A DNA stretch of 64,000 bases from Nocardia cyriacigeorgica (lineage in GTDB: Bacteria; Actinomycetota; Actinomycetes; Mycobacteriales; Mycobacteriaceae): positions 558,001-622,000 of the forward strand of contig NZ_VBUT01000003.1 in NCBI RefSeq assembly GCF_005863245.1. The letters are read 5' to 3'. Every line of letters begins with the position of its first letter. Within the stretch, counting starts at the first letter, position 1. Below the pieces are notes generated by a model. That model was not told the origin of the DNA. It saw nothing but the letters and a program-made list of their open reading frames with translations, and searched no databases. A program made the translations under genes and the position numbers. Of this stretch, positions 53,907-62,991 are shown piece by piece.

Positions 53907-54211
53907 TGCCGCACCGGTCTTATCGCAAAGTGTCGCCGGAGGTGCGCGATGCCGCCGTCGAGCAGGTCATCGCGCTCACCGGCAAACTGCGCAGCGAGTC
54001 CGAGGCGTGCCGGGTGGTCGCCGAACAGATCGGCGTGCACACCAATTCGGTGCGCAACTGGGTGCGGGCCGCGGAAGGCCCGAGCCTGGAACGCATGGAC
54101 GCGGTGGCCCTGCGGCGTAAGGTCGCCCTGTTGCAGCAGCAGTTGGCGGCCGCGGCGGAGATGAACCGGGCGCTGGCCGACACCCTCAACGAAGCCCGGC
54201 GCCGCACGTGA
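53903..54211 (+). CDS. Lone IS3-OrfA-like helix-turn-helix protein
   Basis: 102 aa. YRKVSPEVRDAAVEQVIALTG, EACRVVAEQIGVHTNSVRNWVRAAEG and a C-terminal leucine-zipper-like helix (LRRKVALLQQQLAAAAEMNRALADTL) are the parts of an IS3-family OrfA (transposase_8). No OrfB with a DDE core, frameshift site or terminal repeats adjoin. Its start overlaps the virB4 stop and the next gene starts 16 bases on, so it reads as an integral operon gene. It may be a domesticated DNA-binding protein acting as regulator or substrate adaptor. Confidence 0.75.
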   Translation: MMPHRSYRKVSPEVRDAAVEQVIALTGKLRSESEACRVVAEQIGVHTNSVRNWVRAAEGPSLERMDAVALRRKVALLQQQLAAAAEMNRALADTLNEARRRT

Positions 54212-54227
54212 ACCCTGCGAGGGTGTC

Positions 54228-55913
54228 ATGAACGTGCGCTCGGTGCTGGCGCTCGTCGTCGGAGCCGCGCTCGGCCTGATGATGCTGGTGGTGGTGATCG
54301 TGCTGCCCTCGGTGGACGACCCGTGCGAAGGTGGAGAGGTTCTCGGACCCACCCAGACGATGTTGCCGCCGCTGGGTGGATACGCGCCCGGCGATCCGCG
54401 GGCGGCCGGTGCCGCGTCCGCCACACCGGGTGCGGGTACCTCTGCGGCACAGCCGAATCCGGCCGTGACCGCGACTCCATCGCTGGCCGCCGGTGTCGGC
54501 TCGCTGCGCCGGACATTGCCGTTGGCCACCGGGACCTACAGCATCTCCGACGTCTTCGGCTCCCGCGGCGGCGGCCACAAGGGTGTGGACATGGCGGCCG
54601 CCGACGGCACCCCCATCTTCTCGGTCGGCGACGGCCGGGTGGTCGCGGCCGGACCGGCCTCCGGATTCGGCAACTGGATCGTCGTCGACTCGGTCGACAC
54701 CAATGGCCGCGCGTACTCGGCGGTGTACGGGCATATGTGGGACAGCGGCGTGCTGGTGCGAGTGGGGGAGACCGTGCGCGCCGGACAGCACATCGGCTAC
54801 GTCGGCTCGGCCGGCGAATCCAGCGGTCCACACCTGCATTTCGAGGTGGTGCCGGGCGGGCGGTTCACCGGTGGGCGTCAGATCGATCCGATGCCGTGGC
54901 TCGAGGGCGCACCGACCCCCGATGTCGGTGGTGCGCGGGCGTTTTCCGACGACCCACGCTGCGTGCGCGGCTTCGGCAGCGCCGGTGGCGCGCTGGCCGA
55001 CGGCAAGGTTCCGCCCGAACTCGAGATCTGGTACCGGCGCGCCGGTTCGATCTGCCCGGAGATCACGCCGTCGCTGCTGGCGGCACAGGGCAGGCAGGAA
55101 TCCGGTTTCCGGCGAGGCGCGACCTCACCCGCAGGCGCGCAGGGTCTGGCGCAGTTCCTGCCGGGGACGGCCGCGAGCATCAATCCCGATGACGGCCAAC
55201 CGTATGTGATCGACGCCGACGGCAACGGGGTCGCCAGTGTGTGGGACGACGGCGACGCCATCGTCGGTCAGGGCCGCTATATGTGCGCCATCGCGCACAA
55301 GATCTCCGGCTGGATGTCCGAGGGCCGGGTGCAGGGCGATCTGATCTCCCTGACGCTGGCCGCCTACAACGCCGGTGAGGGCGCCGTGCTCGCTTCCGGC
55401 GGCATGCCGAATCAGGTTGCCGCGCACTATTCCGAGACCCACCCGTACGTGGCGAACATCCTGGCAATGGAGCCGCAGTACCGCGCGCCGGGATCACTCG
55501 GACGCTTCGTGCCGGGGGAGGGGACCGAGGGCAGCCAGGTCGTGCAGGCCGCCCACGAGTGGCTCGGCACCCCGTACGTGTGGGGCGGCGGCGGCCCGCA
55601 GGGGCCCACCGGCGGCGGCCTGGACGGTCCGGGTCTGACCGCGGCGGCGGTCTTCGCGGCGTCCTCGGGTTCGATCACGCTGCCGCGCACCGCCGAACAA
55701 CAGTGGGAAGCCGGAGTGGAGGTGCCGTTGAGCTCGATCGAGCCCGGCGACCTGGTATTCAGCGACTTCGGACCGCGCGGGCCCGCGCAGGTCGGCGTCT
55801 ATGCCGGTGACGGACAGATGATCCGCTCCGCGCCGGTCGCGACCGCCGATTCCCCCGGTGGGGTGGCCGAGGCGCCGGTACCCGGTGACGCACGAGCGAG
55901 GAGAGTGCTGTGA
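54228..55913 (+). CDS. Cell-wall hydrolase: M23 peptidase + lytic transglycosylase + inactive NlpC/P60-like domain
   Basis: 561 aa. One N-terminal helix (9-27), then an M23 domain with zinc ligands H117, D121 (HKGVD) and H204 (HLH). A lytic transglycosylase domain follows with catalytic E291 (RQESGF) and SPAGAQGLAQFLPGTA. The end (432-540) has the NlpC/P60 scaffold TPYVWGG but the catalytic Cys is G467 (DGPGL for DCSGL), and the His positions are Q521 and R533. It should open peptidoglycan for the T4SS, as VirB1 does; the last domain can only bind. Overlaps the next gene by four bases. Confidence 0.85.
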   Translation: MNVRSVLALVVGAALGLMMLVVVIVLPSVDDPCEGGEVLGPTQTMLPPLGGYAPGDPRAAGAASATPGAGTSAAQPNPAVTATPSLAAGVGSLRRTLPLATGTYSISDVFGSRGGGHKGVDMAAADGTPIFSVGDGRVVAAGPASGFGNWIVVDSVDTNGRAYSAVYGHMWDSGVLVRVGETVRAGQHIGYVGSAGESSGPHLHFEVVPGGRFTGGRQIDPMPWLEGAPTPDVGGARAFSDDPRCVRGFGSAGGALADGKVPPELEIWYRRAGSICPEITPSLLAAQGRQESGFRRGATSPAGAQGLAQFLPGTAASINPDDGQPYVIDADGNGVASVWDDGDAIVGQGRYMCAIAHKISGWMSEGRVQGDLISLTLAAYNAGEGAVLASGGMPNQVAAHYSETHPYVANILAMEPQYRAPGSLGRFVPGEGTEGSQVVQAAHEWLGTPYVWGGGGPQGPTGGGLDGPGLTAAAVFAASSGSITLPRTAEQQWEAGVEVPLSSIEPGDLVFSDFGPRGPAQVGVYAGDGQMIRSAPVATADSPGGVAEAPVPGDARARRVL

Positions 55914-56515
55914 ACACGCGTGCGGCAGCGCCGAACCGGCGGTGCGGACAGTTAGCCTGGAAGAGCAGGGTATCGGCGCAGGCGAAACTGGTGGTGGTGC
56001 TGGTGACGGGCATCGCGATGATGAGCGCGGCCTGCGGTCGCGAGGACGAGGGCCTGGCAGGTCCGGGCAGCGGACCCGCCACCTCGACCACCCGTCAGCT
56101 CGAAGCTGTTCCGGCACCGGACCCCGTGACCCCCGAGGGCGTGGCGGTCGCGGCCCTGCGTGAGATCTACACCTGGAATCCGGTCAGCGAGGATCAGGGT
56201 GCGTCACTGGTGCGGGCACGGAAGTGGCTCGGTCCCAGCCTGATGCGCGTTGTGGAGGCCACGAGCTCCGAAACCCCCAAACCGGCCCTGCGCTGGGCCG
56301 AATGGGCGGACGCGGGCGCCAGGATCGACGCCTTCACCTTCGCGTCCGGAGAGAAGGCGCCGGCCGGTGCGGATCCGAACGTGCAGCAATTCAAGATCGG
56401 CATCGAACAGACCGTCGTCTACCCCGACGGACGCGAGGAACCGCTGCCGCCCGCCACCGTCATCGCCACCGTGGTCCGCACCCCGGACGGCTGGCGGCTC
56501 GACGGCTATCGGTGA
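55910..56515 (+). CDS. Lipoprotein or membrane-anchored VirB8-like protein
   Basis: 201 aa. Long basic lead, hydrophobic stretch (LVVVLVTGIAMMS) and a lipobox-like SAAC with Cys42, in which the usual Leu is replaced by Ser. The mature part contains TPEGVAVAALREIYTWNPVSEDQGASLVRARKWLG and ends in VRTPDGWRLDGYR, like the NTF2-type ends of two other proteins in the cluster. GTG start with GAGGAGAG ahead, overlapping the previous stop. Confidence 0.65.
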   Translation: MNTRAAAPNRRCGQLAWKSRVSAQAKLVVVLVTGIAMMSAACGREDEGLAGPGSGPATSTTRQLEAVPAPDPVTPEGVAVAALREIYTWNPVSEDQGASLVRARKWLGPSLMRVVEATSSETPKPALRWAEWADAGARIDAFTFASGEKAPAGADPNVQQFKIGIEQTVVYPDGREEPLPPATVIATVVRTPDGWRLDGYR

Positions 56516-56551
56516 CAACGCTTTCCACACGGGATCACTCAGGAGGCAGGT

Positions 56552-58396
56552 ATGGCGAAAAAGAAACCGGTGAAGGATCCGGCAGTTGTCGGACCCGACG
56601 GCACCCTCATCCTGATCTACGTGGTGGGCGCCGTCCTCGCCACCCTGTGGATTGCACTGCACCTGGGCAATATGCTCGCGGTCACCCGCCAGGACATCCC
56701 GGTGAACCCGATCGAGATCGTGGCCGGACTGATCCGCGGCAAACTGCATTGGCCGCGCGGGGCGACGGTCATCCTGCTGCTGGTTATCGCCACGGGCATT
56801 GCGGTGGTCGTCATCCGGCGCCGGCTGCAGGCGCGCCGCAACAAGGGCAGGCTCAGTGTCGACGAGAAGGCCGATGTGATGGGCAACGGCAGCGCCATCG
56901 CCTCGCTCACCGAGGCCGGTGTGCGGGAGAAGGCCAAGCAGCTCGGCGTGCGCCTCGGCTACGACGACGCCCCCGGTGTGCCGATCGGTATCGGTGTCGC
57001 CGACGGGGTGATGCTGTACGGCTCGTATGAGGATCTGCACCTCGATATTTGGGGCCCGCGTCAGGGCAAGTCGACCTCCCGCGTCATCCCGGCCATCCTC
57101 ACCGCCATCGGCCCGGTGCTGGCCACGTCGAACAAGCGCGACGTGGTCGACGCCACCCGCGACGTCCGCGCGGCCAAGGGCTCGCCCACTTTCGTCTTCG
57201 ACCCGCAGGGCGTGGCGGGTGAGGAGGCCAGCTGGTACTGGGACCCGTTGGCCTGGGTCGATGCCCGGCATGAAGGCTGTGAAATGCGCGCCGCCCGGCT
57301 GGCGGGCCATTTCGCCGACGGCGACGACGGTTCCGACGCCAAGACCGACGCCTTCTTCGACCCGGAAGCCGAGGATCTGCTGGCCGGGCTGTTTCTCGCC
57401 GCGGCGGTCGGCGGCAAACCGATCACCCAGGTATGGGAGTGGGTCACCAATCCGGGCAATATCGAGCCGATCCAGCTGCTGCGCGATTCGGGACACGACT
57501 TCACCGCATCGGGCCTGGCCTCGCAGTACAACACCGACGACCGCACCCGCAGCGGCATCTTCGGTACCGCCAAGAAGATGGTGCGCTGCCTCAAACTCAC
57601 CAACGTGCACCCCTGGGTCACCCCCGGCGGAAACCGGCAGCAGTTCGACGAATTGGATTTCATCGAGCGCAACGGCACCCTCTACAGCCTCTCGCTCGAG
57701 GGTCGTGGGTCGGCGTCACCGCTGGTCAGCGCGTTGACCGAGGCCGTGATCGATATCGCGATGCGCAAGGCCGCGCGGTCGGCGGGCGGGCGCTTGCCGA
57801 TTCCGCTGCTCGCGGTGCTCGACGAGGCGGCCAACGTGGTGCGCTGGAAGGATCTGCCCAAGCAGTACAGCCATTTCGGCTCGCGCGGCATCGTGGTGAT
57901 GACGGTGCTGCAATCGTGGGCGCAGGGCGTGCGCTGCTGGGGTGAAGCCGGCATGAACGCGCTGTGGTCGGCGGCCAATATCAAGGTGCTCGGCAGCGGC
58001 GTCGACGATACGAACTTCCTGCGCGAGCGTTCGGAGGCGATCGGCGAGCATTCGTCGATTTCGGCGTCGGTGTCGGAATCCAAGGGCAGCAAGAGCTATT
58101 CGCGCTCGCTCGGTTCGTCGAAGACCTTCACCGTGCAGGCGCTGGCGACCCTGCCACGAGGGCGGGTCATCGTCTTCCCCTCCGGTGCGCCGCCGGTGCT
58201 GGTGCGGACCGTCCCGTGGTGGGAAGGCGATTACGCGGCGGCGGTGCAGCAGTCGATCGAGCAGCACGATCCGCAGCGCAAGACCGTGATCACCGATCTG
58301 ATCCCGGCGCCGTCGCTGACCAAGGCAGTACCGTCACCGGAACCGGCTGCCGGCTCCGGCCAGATCGAGGAGGTTCGTCCACTTGACCAGCAATGA
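56552..58396 (+). CDS. VirD4/TraG-type coupling protein
   Basis: 614 aa. Two N-terminal membrane helices (about 18-42 and 70-88), then the TraG/VirD4 ATPase: Walker A GPRQGKST at 168-175 (K173), Walker B LLAVLDEAANV (D424-E425), a long conserved middle (SLSLEGRGSASPLVSALTEAV) and the C-terminal motif GVDDTNFLRERSEAIGE. Coupling proteins select substrate (DNA or protein) for the T4SS. The SD AGGAGG is 7 bases from the ATG. Overlaps the DUF4913 gene by 14 bases. Confidence 0.88.
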   Translation: MAKKKPVKDPAVVGPDGTLILIYVVGAVLATLWIALHLGNMLAVTRQDIPVNPIEIVAGLIRGKLHWPRGATVILLLVIATGIAVVVIRRRLQARRNKGRLSVDEKADVMGNGSAIASLTEAGVREKAKQLGVRLGYDDAPGVPIGIGVADGVMLYGSYEDLHLDIWGPRQGKSTSRVIPAILTAIGPVLATSNKRDVVDATRDVRAAKGSPTFVFDPQGVAGEEASWYWDPLAWVDARHEGCEMRAARLAGHFADGDDGSDAKTDAFFDPEAEDLLAGLFLAAAVGGKPITQVWEWVTNPGNIEPIQLLRDSGHDFTASGLASQYNTDDRTRSGIFGTAKKMVRCLKLTNVHPWVTPGGNRQQFDELDFIERNGTLYSLSLEGRGSASPLVSALTEAVIDIAMRKAARSAGGRLPIPLLAVLDEAANVVRWKDLPKQYSHFGSRGIVVMTVLQSWAQGVRCWGEAGMNALWSAANIKVLGSGVDDTNFLRERSEAIGEHSSISASVSESKGSKSYSRSLGSSKTFTVQALATLPRGRVIVFPSGAPPVLVRTVPWWEGDYAAAVQQSIEQHDPQRKTVITDLIPAPSLTKAVPSPEPAAGSGQIEEVRPLDQQ

Positions 58397-58769
58397 GCAG
58401 CCGGAAACCGAATACCACGATGTCGGGGAGTTCGTGCACAACTACCTGACCGGGCTGTATCAGCGGCAGGTCACCGACATCAACGACACCGTGTGGTGCC
58501 CGGAATGGTGGCGGCACAAGGAGGCGGTGGCGCGGCTGGAAGCGGTGTGGCGGGCGTTCGAGTTCTACCGGCAGGATCCGACCACCGGGATGAGCATCTG
58601 GTTGCTCAACCATGCCGATAAGCACATGGCGGTGCTATTCGACCCGAAGGGCCCGTTCAAGTACTGCAGTGTGCGGCACGGGCACAAGGAGATGCTCACC
58701 AGGCTGCCGGTCGCCACGTATCCGGAGGGCTTGTTCAGCAACCCGGAAGAGTACAGCCGCACCACCTGA
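58383..58769 (+). CDS. DUF4913 protein
   Basis: 128 aa. VWCPEWWRHKEAVARLEAVWRAFEF, GMSIWLLNHADKHMAVLFDPKGPFKYC and a late H motif fit DUF4913, a family common on actinobacterial plasmids and integrative elements near TraG-type genes. The function is unknown. TTG start with GAGGAGG 9 bases ahead. It is the last co-directional gene of the secretion cluster. Confidence 0.8.
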   Translation: MTSNEQPETEYHDVGEFVHNYLTGLYQRQVTDINDTVWCPEWWRHKEAVARLEAVWRAFEFYRQDPTTGMSIWLLNHADKHMAVLFDPKGPFKYCSVRHGHKEMLTRLPVATYPEGLFSNPEEYSRTT

Positions 58770-58803
58770 GCCGTCGGCACCCGACGCCGTGGCGAACACG
58801 ACG

Positions 58804-58831
58804 CGGCGCCCGCCGAATTCGACGGGCGCCG
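58804..58831. terminator. Bidirectional terminator at the end of the T4SS-like cluster
   Basis: Perfect 9-bp stem CGGCGCCCG / CGGGCGCCG with a 10-base loop, between convergent genes. Confidence 0.65.
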
Positions 58832-58845
58832 GGTGAATCGTGTGG

Positions 58846-59469
58846 TCAGCGCGTGCGTTCGAGTCCGCGGGTGCGCTCCTGGTCTTTGCCGGTGAGGATT
58901 TCCAGACCGGGTTCCGGGCGGGTGCGGATGGCCTCGATGGGTGGCTTGGCCTGGCCGATCTCCATGAACATGCGCACCGCGGCGATCTCGGGTGCGATAC
59001 CGATCTTGGCCAGATGGGCGGCCAGCGCGGCGCGACGTTCCGGCGAGTCGTATCGGATGGCGGCCTTGGCCGCGGCCGCGGCGACGGACCCGCCGGTGGG
59101 TGCGGGGACCGAGGGGCGATCCTTGTGCAGTGATACGCCCCGGTAGGGCATGCTCTCGCGCTCGACGGTCGCGGTGGCCTGCTGCGCCAGCCCCATCACT
59201 TTCTCCTGGCCGAGCGTCTTCTCCGGCGCGGGCCGGGAAATCATCTGGGCCAGTTCGATATTGCGCGGATCCTTGGACTTGGATTCGCGGGCCTCACGGA
59301 TCTGCGCTTCGCGGGCTTCCTTGATCTTGGCCTCGGTGAGCTTGGCTCTGGCCTCGGCTTCCTTCTGACCACGTTCCCGGGTTTTCAGCGCGACCAGGGT
59401 CGCGATCTGCAACATGGTCTTCATCATGGCCGCGGTTTCCCGGCCGATATCGTCCAGTTCCTCGGACAT
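58846..59469 (-). CDS. Charged coiled-coil protein convergent with the T4SS-like cluster
   Basis: 207 aa. Residues about 30-65 form a highly charged helix (RERGQKEAEARAKLTEAKIK and on), then a flexible middle, and a C-terminal helical part (RRAALAAHLAKIGIAPEIAAVRMFMEIGQ). No membrane or signal segment. Similar proteins occur near actinobacterial conjugation genes as accessory or substrate-recruiting factors, but I cannot assign a family. It reads toward the cluster and ends 77 bases from the DUF4913 gene. Confidence 0.65.
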   Translation of the reverse strand: MSEELDDIGRETAAMMKTMLQIATLVALKTRERGQKEAEARAKLTEAKIKEAREAQIREARESKSKDPRNIELAQMISRPAPEKTLGQEKVMGLAQQATATVERESMPYRGVSLHKDRPSVPAPTGGSVAAAAAKAAIRYDSPERRAALAAHLAKIGIAPEIAAVRMFMEIGQAKPPIEAIRTRPEPGLEILTGKDQERTRGLERTR

Positions 59470-59820
59470 GGCTGCTCCCGATGCTGCGGTGATCCCTATG
59501 GATGATTGTGGTGCTTCGTCATGAACGCCGCTTCATATGTCATCGACTTCTTACGTCATCGATACAACCGCCATGCGACACGGTGGCCGCTCGGCGGTCC
59601 TGGCCCGCCTGCGCGAACACCGGGAGCCGCGCAGCCGACTTCGCTACGCGCACTCCGTATTACGAGATTACCCGAGAACACCTGGCCCAGTCGTACGAGC
59701 GGACCGCTCATCAGCATATATCGCACATTTCCGGCATGGAACCGAACTCGCCGGATGATCTTCGGTGCGAGGTCGGCGGAGCCGGATGATGACGGCGGAG
59801 CCGGTCCGCCGCCTACAGCT
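59470..59820. other. Gene-poor, relatively AT-rich interval
   Basis: No convincing gene. Short direct repeats of GTCATCGA-like sequence occur (59518-59560), with phased GTCAT cores. The frame at 59537-59758 lacks an SD and family resemblance. Part may be the promoter of the coiled-coil gene; the rest could be decayed DNA at the edge of the inserted cluster. Confidence 0.4.
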
Positions 59821-59852
59821 CGGGCCCGGAACGCAGTGCCGTTCCGGGCCCG
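59821..59852 (-). terminator. Terminator of the cyclophilin gene
   Basis: Perfect 13-bp stem CGGGCCCGGAACG / CGTTCCGGGCCCG around a 6-base loop, 17 bases past the stop codon on the minus strand. Confidence 0.8.
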
Positions 59853-59869
59853 ATCCGACGGTCGGGAAT

Positions 59870-60748
<879 letters not shown>

Positions 60749-60933
60749 TACCACGTTCCTCCCGTGCGGCGGCCGGACCCGGGGGCCCGGCCGTGCGCTG
60801 TTCTCTCACTACGAAAGTGTCATGTTCGGCTAAGAGTGTGCCATCTCTTCCTGAGACCGCCCGGCACCCGCCGCGACCCGCGCGGACAAACCGGTTGGAC
60901 TCGAGGCCCGGTAGTGAGGGAAACTGGACCATC

Positions 60934-62211
60934 GTGACCAAGACCAGCAGCTTCTCCGCCCCGAAGGGGGTACCGGACTACGTGCCCCCCGGCTCGGCCG
61001 AGTTCGTCGCGGTGCGCGACGGCCTGATCCGCGCCGCCCGACTCGCCGGGTACGGGCATATCGAGCTGCCGGTCTTCGAGGACACCGAGTTGTTCGCCCG
61101 CGGTGTCGGCGAGTCCACCGATGTGGTGAGCAAGGAGATGTTCACCTTCTCCGACCGCAGCGACCGCAGCGTCACGCTGCGCCCGGAGGGCACCGCCGGA
61201 GTGATGCGCGCGGTCATCGAACACGGACTCGACCGCGCACAGCTGCCGGTCAAGCTGTGCTATTCCGGCCCGTTCTTCCGCTACGAGCGTCCGCAGGCCG
61301 GGCGCTACCGTCAGCTGCAGCAGGTGGGCATCGAGGCCATCGGCGTCGATGATCCCGCCCTGGACGCCGAGGTCATCGCCGTGGCCGACGCCGGTTTCCG
61401 CGGCCTCGGCCTCGACGGCTTCCGCCTCGAGGTCACCTCACTCGGCGATGAGACCTGCCGTCCGCAGTACCGCGAGCTGCTGCAGGAGTTCCTGCTCGGG
61501 CTGCCGCTGGACGAGGAGACCCGCCGCCGCGCCCAGCTCAACCCGCTGCGCGTGCTCGACGACAAGCGCCCGCAGGTGCGCGAGATGACGGCCAACGCGC
61601 CGCTGATGATCGATCACCTGTCGGAATCGGCGAAAACGCACTTCGAGCAGGTGCTCGGCCACCTCGACGCGCTGGGGGTGCCGTATGTGGTGAACCCGCG
61701 GATGGTGCGCGGGCTCGACTACTACACCAAGACCACCTTCGAGTTCGTCCACGACGGTCTCGGCGCGCAGTCCGGGATCGGCGGCGGCGGCCGCTACGAC
61801 GGCCTGATGGCGCAGCTGGGCGGGCAGGCGCTGTCGGGGATCGGTTTCGGTCTCGGCGTCGACCGCACCGTGCTCGCGCTGGCCGCCGAGGGCAAGTCGG
61901 CGGGCGATCCGGCGCGCTGCGAGGTCTTCGGCGTGCCGCTGGGCGAGGCCGCCACCCAGCGGATGGTGGTGCTGGCCGCACAGCTGCGCGCCGCCGGGGT
62001 GCGGGTCGACCTGGCCTACGGCGGACGCGGGGTGAAGGGCGCGATGAAGGCCGCCGATCGCTCCGGTGCGAAGTTCACCCTGGTGCTCGGCGACCGCGAT
62101 CTGGCCGAACACACCATCGGCCTGAAGAACATGGCCACCGGCGACCAGCGGCAGATCCCGCTCGGCGAGGTGGTCGGCGCTGTTACCGCCGCGCTGCATC
62201 GCGCGGAGTAG
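60934..62211 (+). CDS. hisS: Histidyl-tRNA synthetase
   Basis: 425 aa, class II. Motif 2 is [28 protein letters not shown]; the HisA loop is [15 protein letters not shown]; motif 3 is [16 protein letters not shown]; the C-terminal anticodon-binding domain begins [13 protein letters not shown] start with GTGAGGGA ahead; the frame back to 60793 overlaps the divergent ppiB promoter and is rejected. Confidence 0.97.
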   Translation: MTKTSSFSAPKGVPDYVPPGSAEFVAVRDGLIRAARLAGYGHIELPVFEDTELFARGVGESTDVVSKEMFTFSDRSDRSVTLRPEGTAGVMRAVIEHGLDRAQLPVKLCYSGPFFRYERPQAGRYRQLQQVGIEAIGVDDPALDAEVIAVADAGFRGLGLDGFRLEVTSLGDETCRPQYRELLQEFLLGLPLDEETRRRAQLNPLRVLDDKRPQVREMTANAPLMIDHLSESAKTHFEQVLGHLDALGVPYVVNPRMVRGLDYYTKTTFEFVHDGLGAQSGIGGGGRYDGLMAQLGGQALSGIGFGLGVDRTVLALAAEGKSAGDPARCEVFGVPLGEAATQRMVVLAAQLRAAGVRVDLAYGGRGVKGAMKAADRSGAKFTLVLGDRDLAEHTIGLKNMATGDQRQIPLGEVVGAVTAALHRAE

Positions 62212-62256
62212 TACGGTGCCCGCGACATTTCCCGCCGTGAGGACGACTGCGCGACC

Positions 62257-62907
62257 GTGACCGAACCAACTCCCGCACCGGGCGAATCCGATCCGCCGAT
62301 CGGGCTCGACCTGGTCGCTCCCGAGGTGTACGCGCCGATGCTGCGGCGCCTGGCCCTGGCCGCCATCGGCGTCGGCATCGGCGCCGCGCTGCTGGCGGCG
62401 GTATGGCTGAGCTGGCCGATCGCGGTCCTCATCGGGCTCGTGGTCGGCGCGCCGACCGTCGGTTACGCGCTGGCGCTGCGGCGTCGGCGGATGTGGTTGC
62501 GCGGGACCACGATTCACGCGCGCAGGCTCTTCGGTGAGCGCCGGATCCCGCTCGCCGAGGCGACCGGGGTGGAGATCCTGGTGTATCCGGGCCGGTTGAG
62601 CCGGATCGTGCTGCGGGTTACGGCCGGGCCGGACACCCAGATCATCCCGCTGGCCATGTACACCGACGCGGGCAGCGGTCGCGAACTGCATCTGCTCGGC
62701 CTGCGCAAACTGGCCGACGCGCTGGCCGCCAGCCATCTGGCGACCGCGGTGGCGGTCTCGGACATGCTGGTGCACCAGCTGCGGGCCGAGGCGCGCGATG
62801 CCGGGTTGGGGGAGCGTCCGCTCTATCGTGCGGTCGCCCTCGCCCGCGCCAAGGACTACGTCTCCCCGGTGGTGCTGACCGATAGTGAAGTGGCCGAACT
62901 GAGCTGA
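62257..62907 (+). CDS. Two-helix membrane protein of unknown function
   Basis: 216 aa. Helices at about residues 30-51 and 53-72 (LALAAIGVGIGAALLAAVWL, IAVLIGLVVGAPTVGYALAL), then a soluble alpha/beta region starting RRMWLRGTTIHARRLFGERRIPLAEATGVEI, which has the look of a PH-like domain. GTG start 45 bases after hisS. No named family recognised. Confidence 0.75.
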   Translation: MTEPTPAPGESDPPIGLDLVAPEVYAPMLRRLALAAIGVGIGAALLAAVWLSWPIAVLIGLVVGAPTVGYALALRRRRMWLRGTTIHARRLFGERRIPLAEATGVEILVYPGRLSRIVLRVTAGPDTQIIPLAMYTDAGSGRELHLLGLRKLADALAASHLATAVAVSDMLVHQLRAEARDAGLGERPLYRAVALARAKDYVSPVVLTDSEVAELS

Positions 62908-62991
62908 GGTGTCTGATACCTCACGGTCGGCCGATTCCGGCTGTGCGGCTGGCTAGGGTGGAAAACGCCAGATCATCCGGCCGACCGCTGA

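Noticed and set aside
53903..54211. A complete insertion sequence
   Set aside because: Only the OrfA-like part exists; no OrfB, terminal repeats or target duplication were seen around it.
43688..58769. Type VII (ESX) secretion cluster
   Set aside because: No WXG100 proteins, EccB/C/D/E or mycosin; the ATPases match VirB4 and VirD4 instead.
59537..59758. 73-codon plus-strand frame in the interval before ppiB
   Set aside because: No SD, no family resemblance and atypical composition; better treated as non-coding or decayed.
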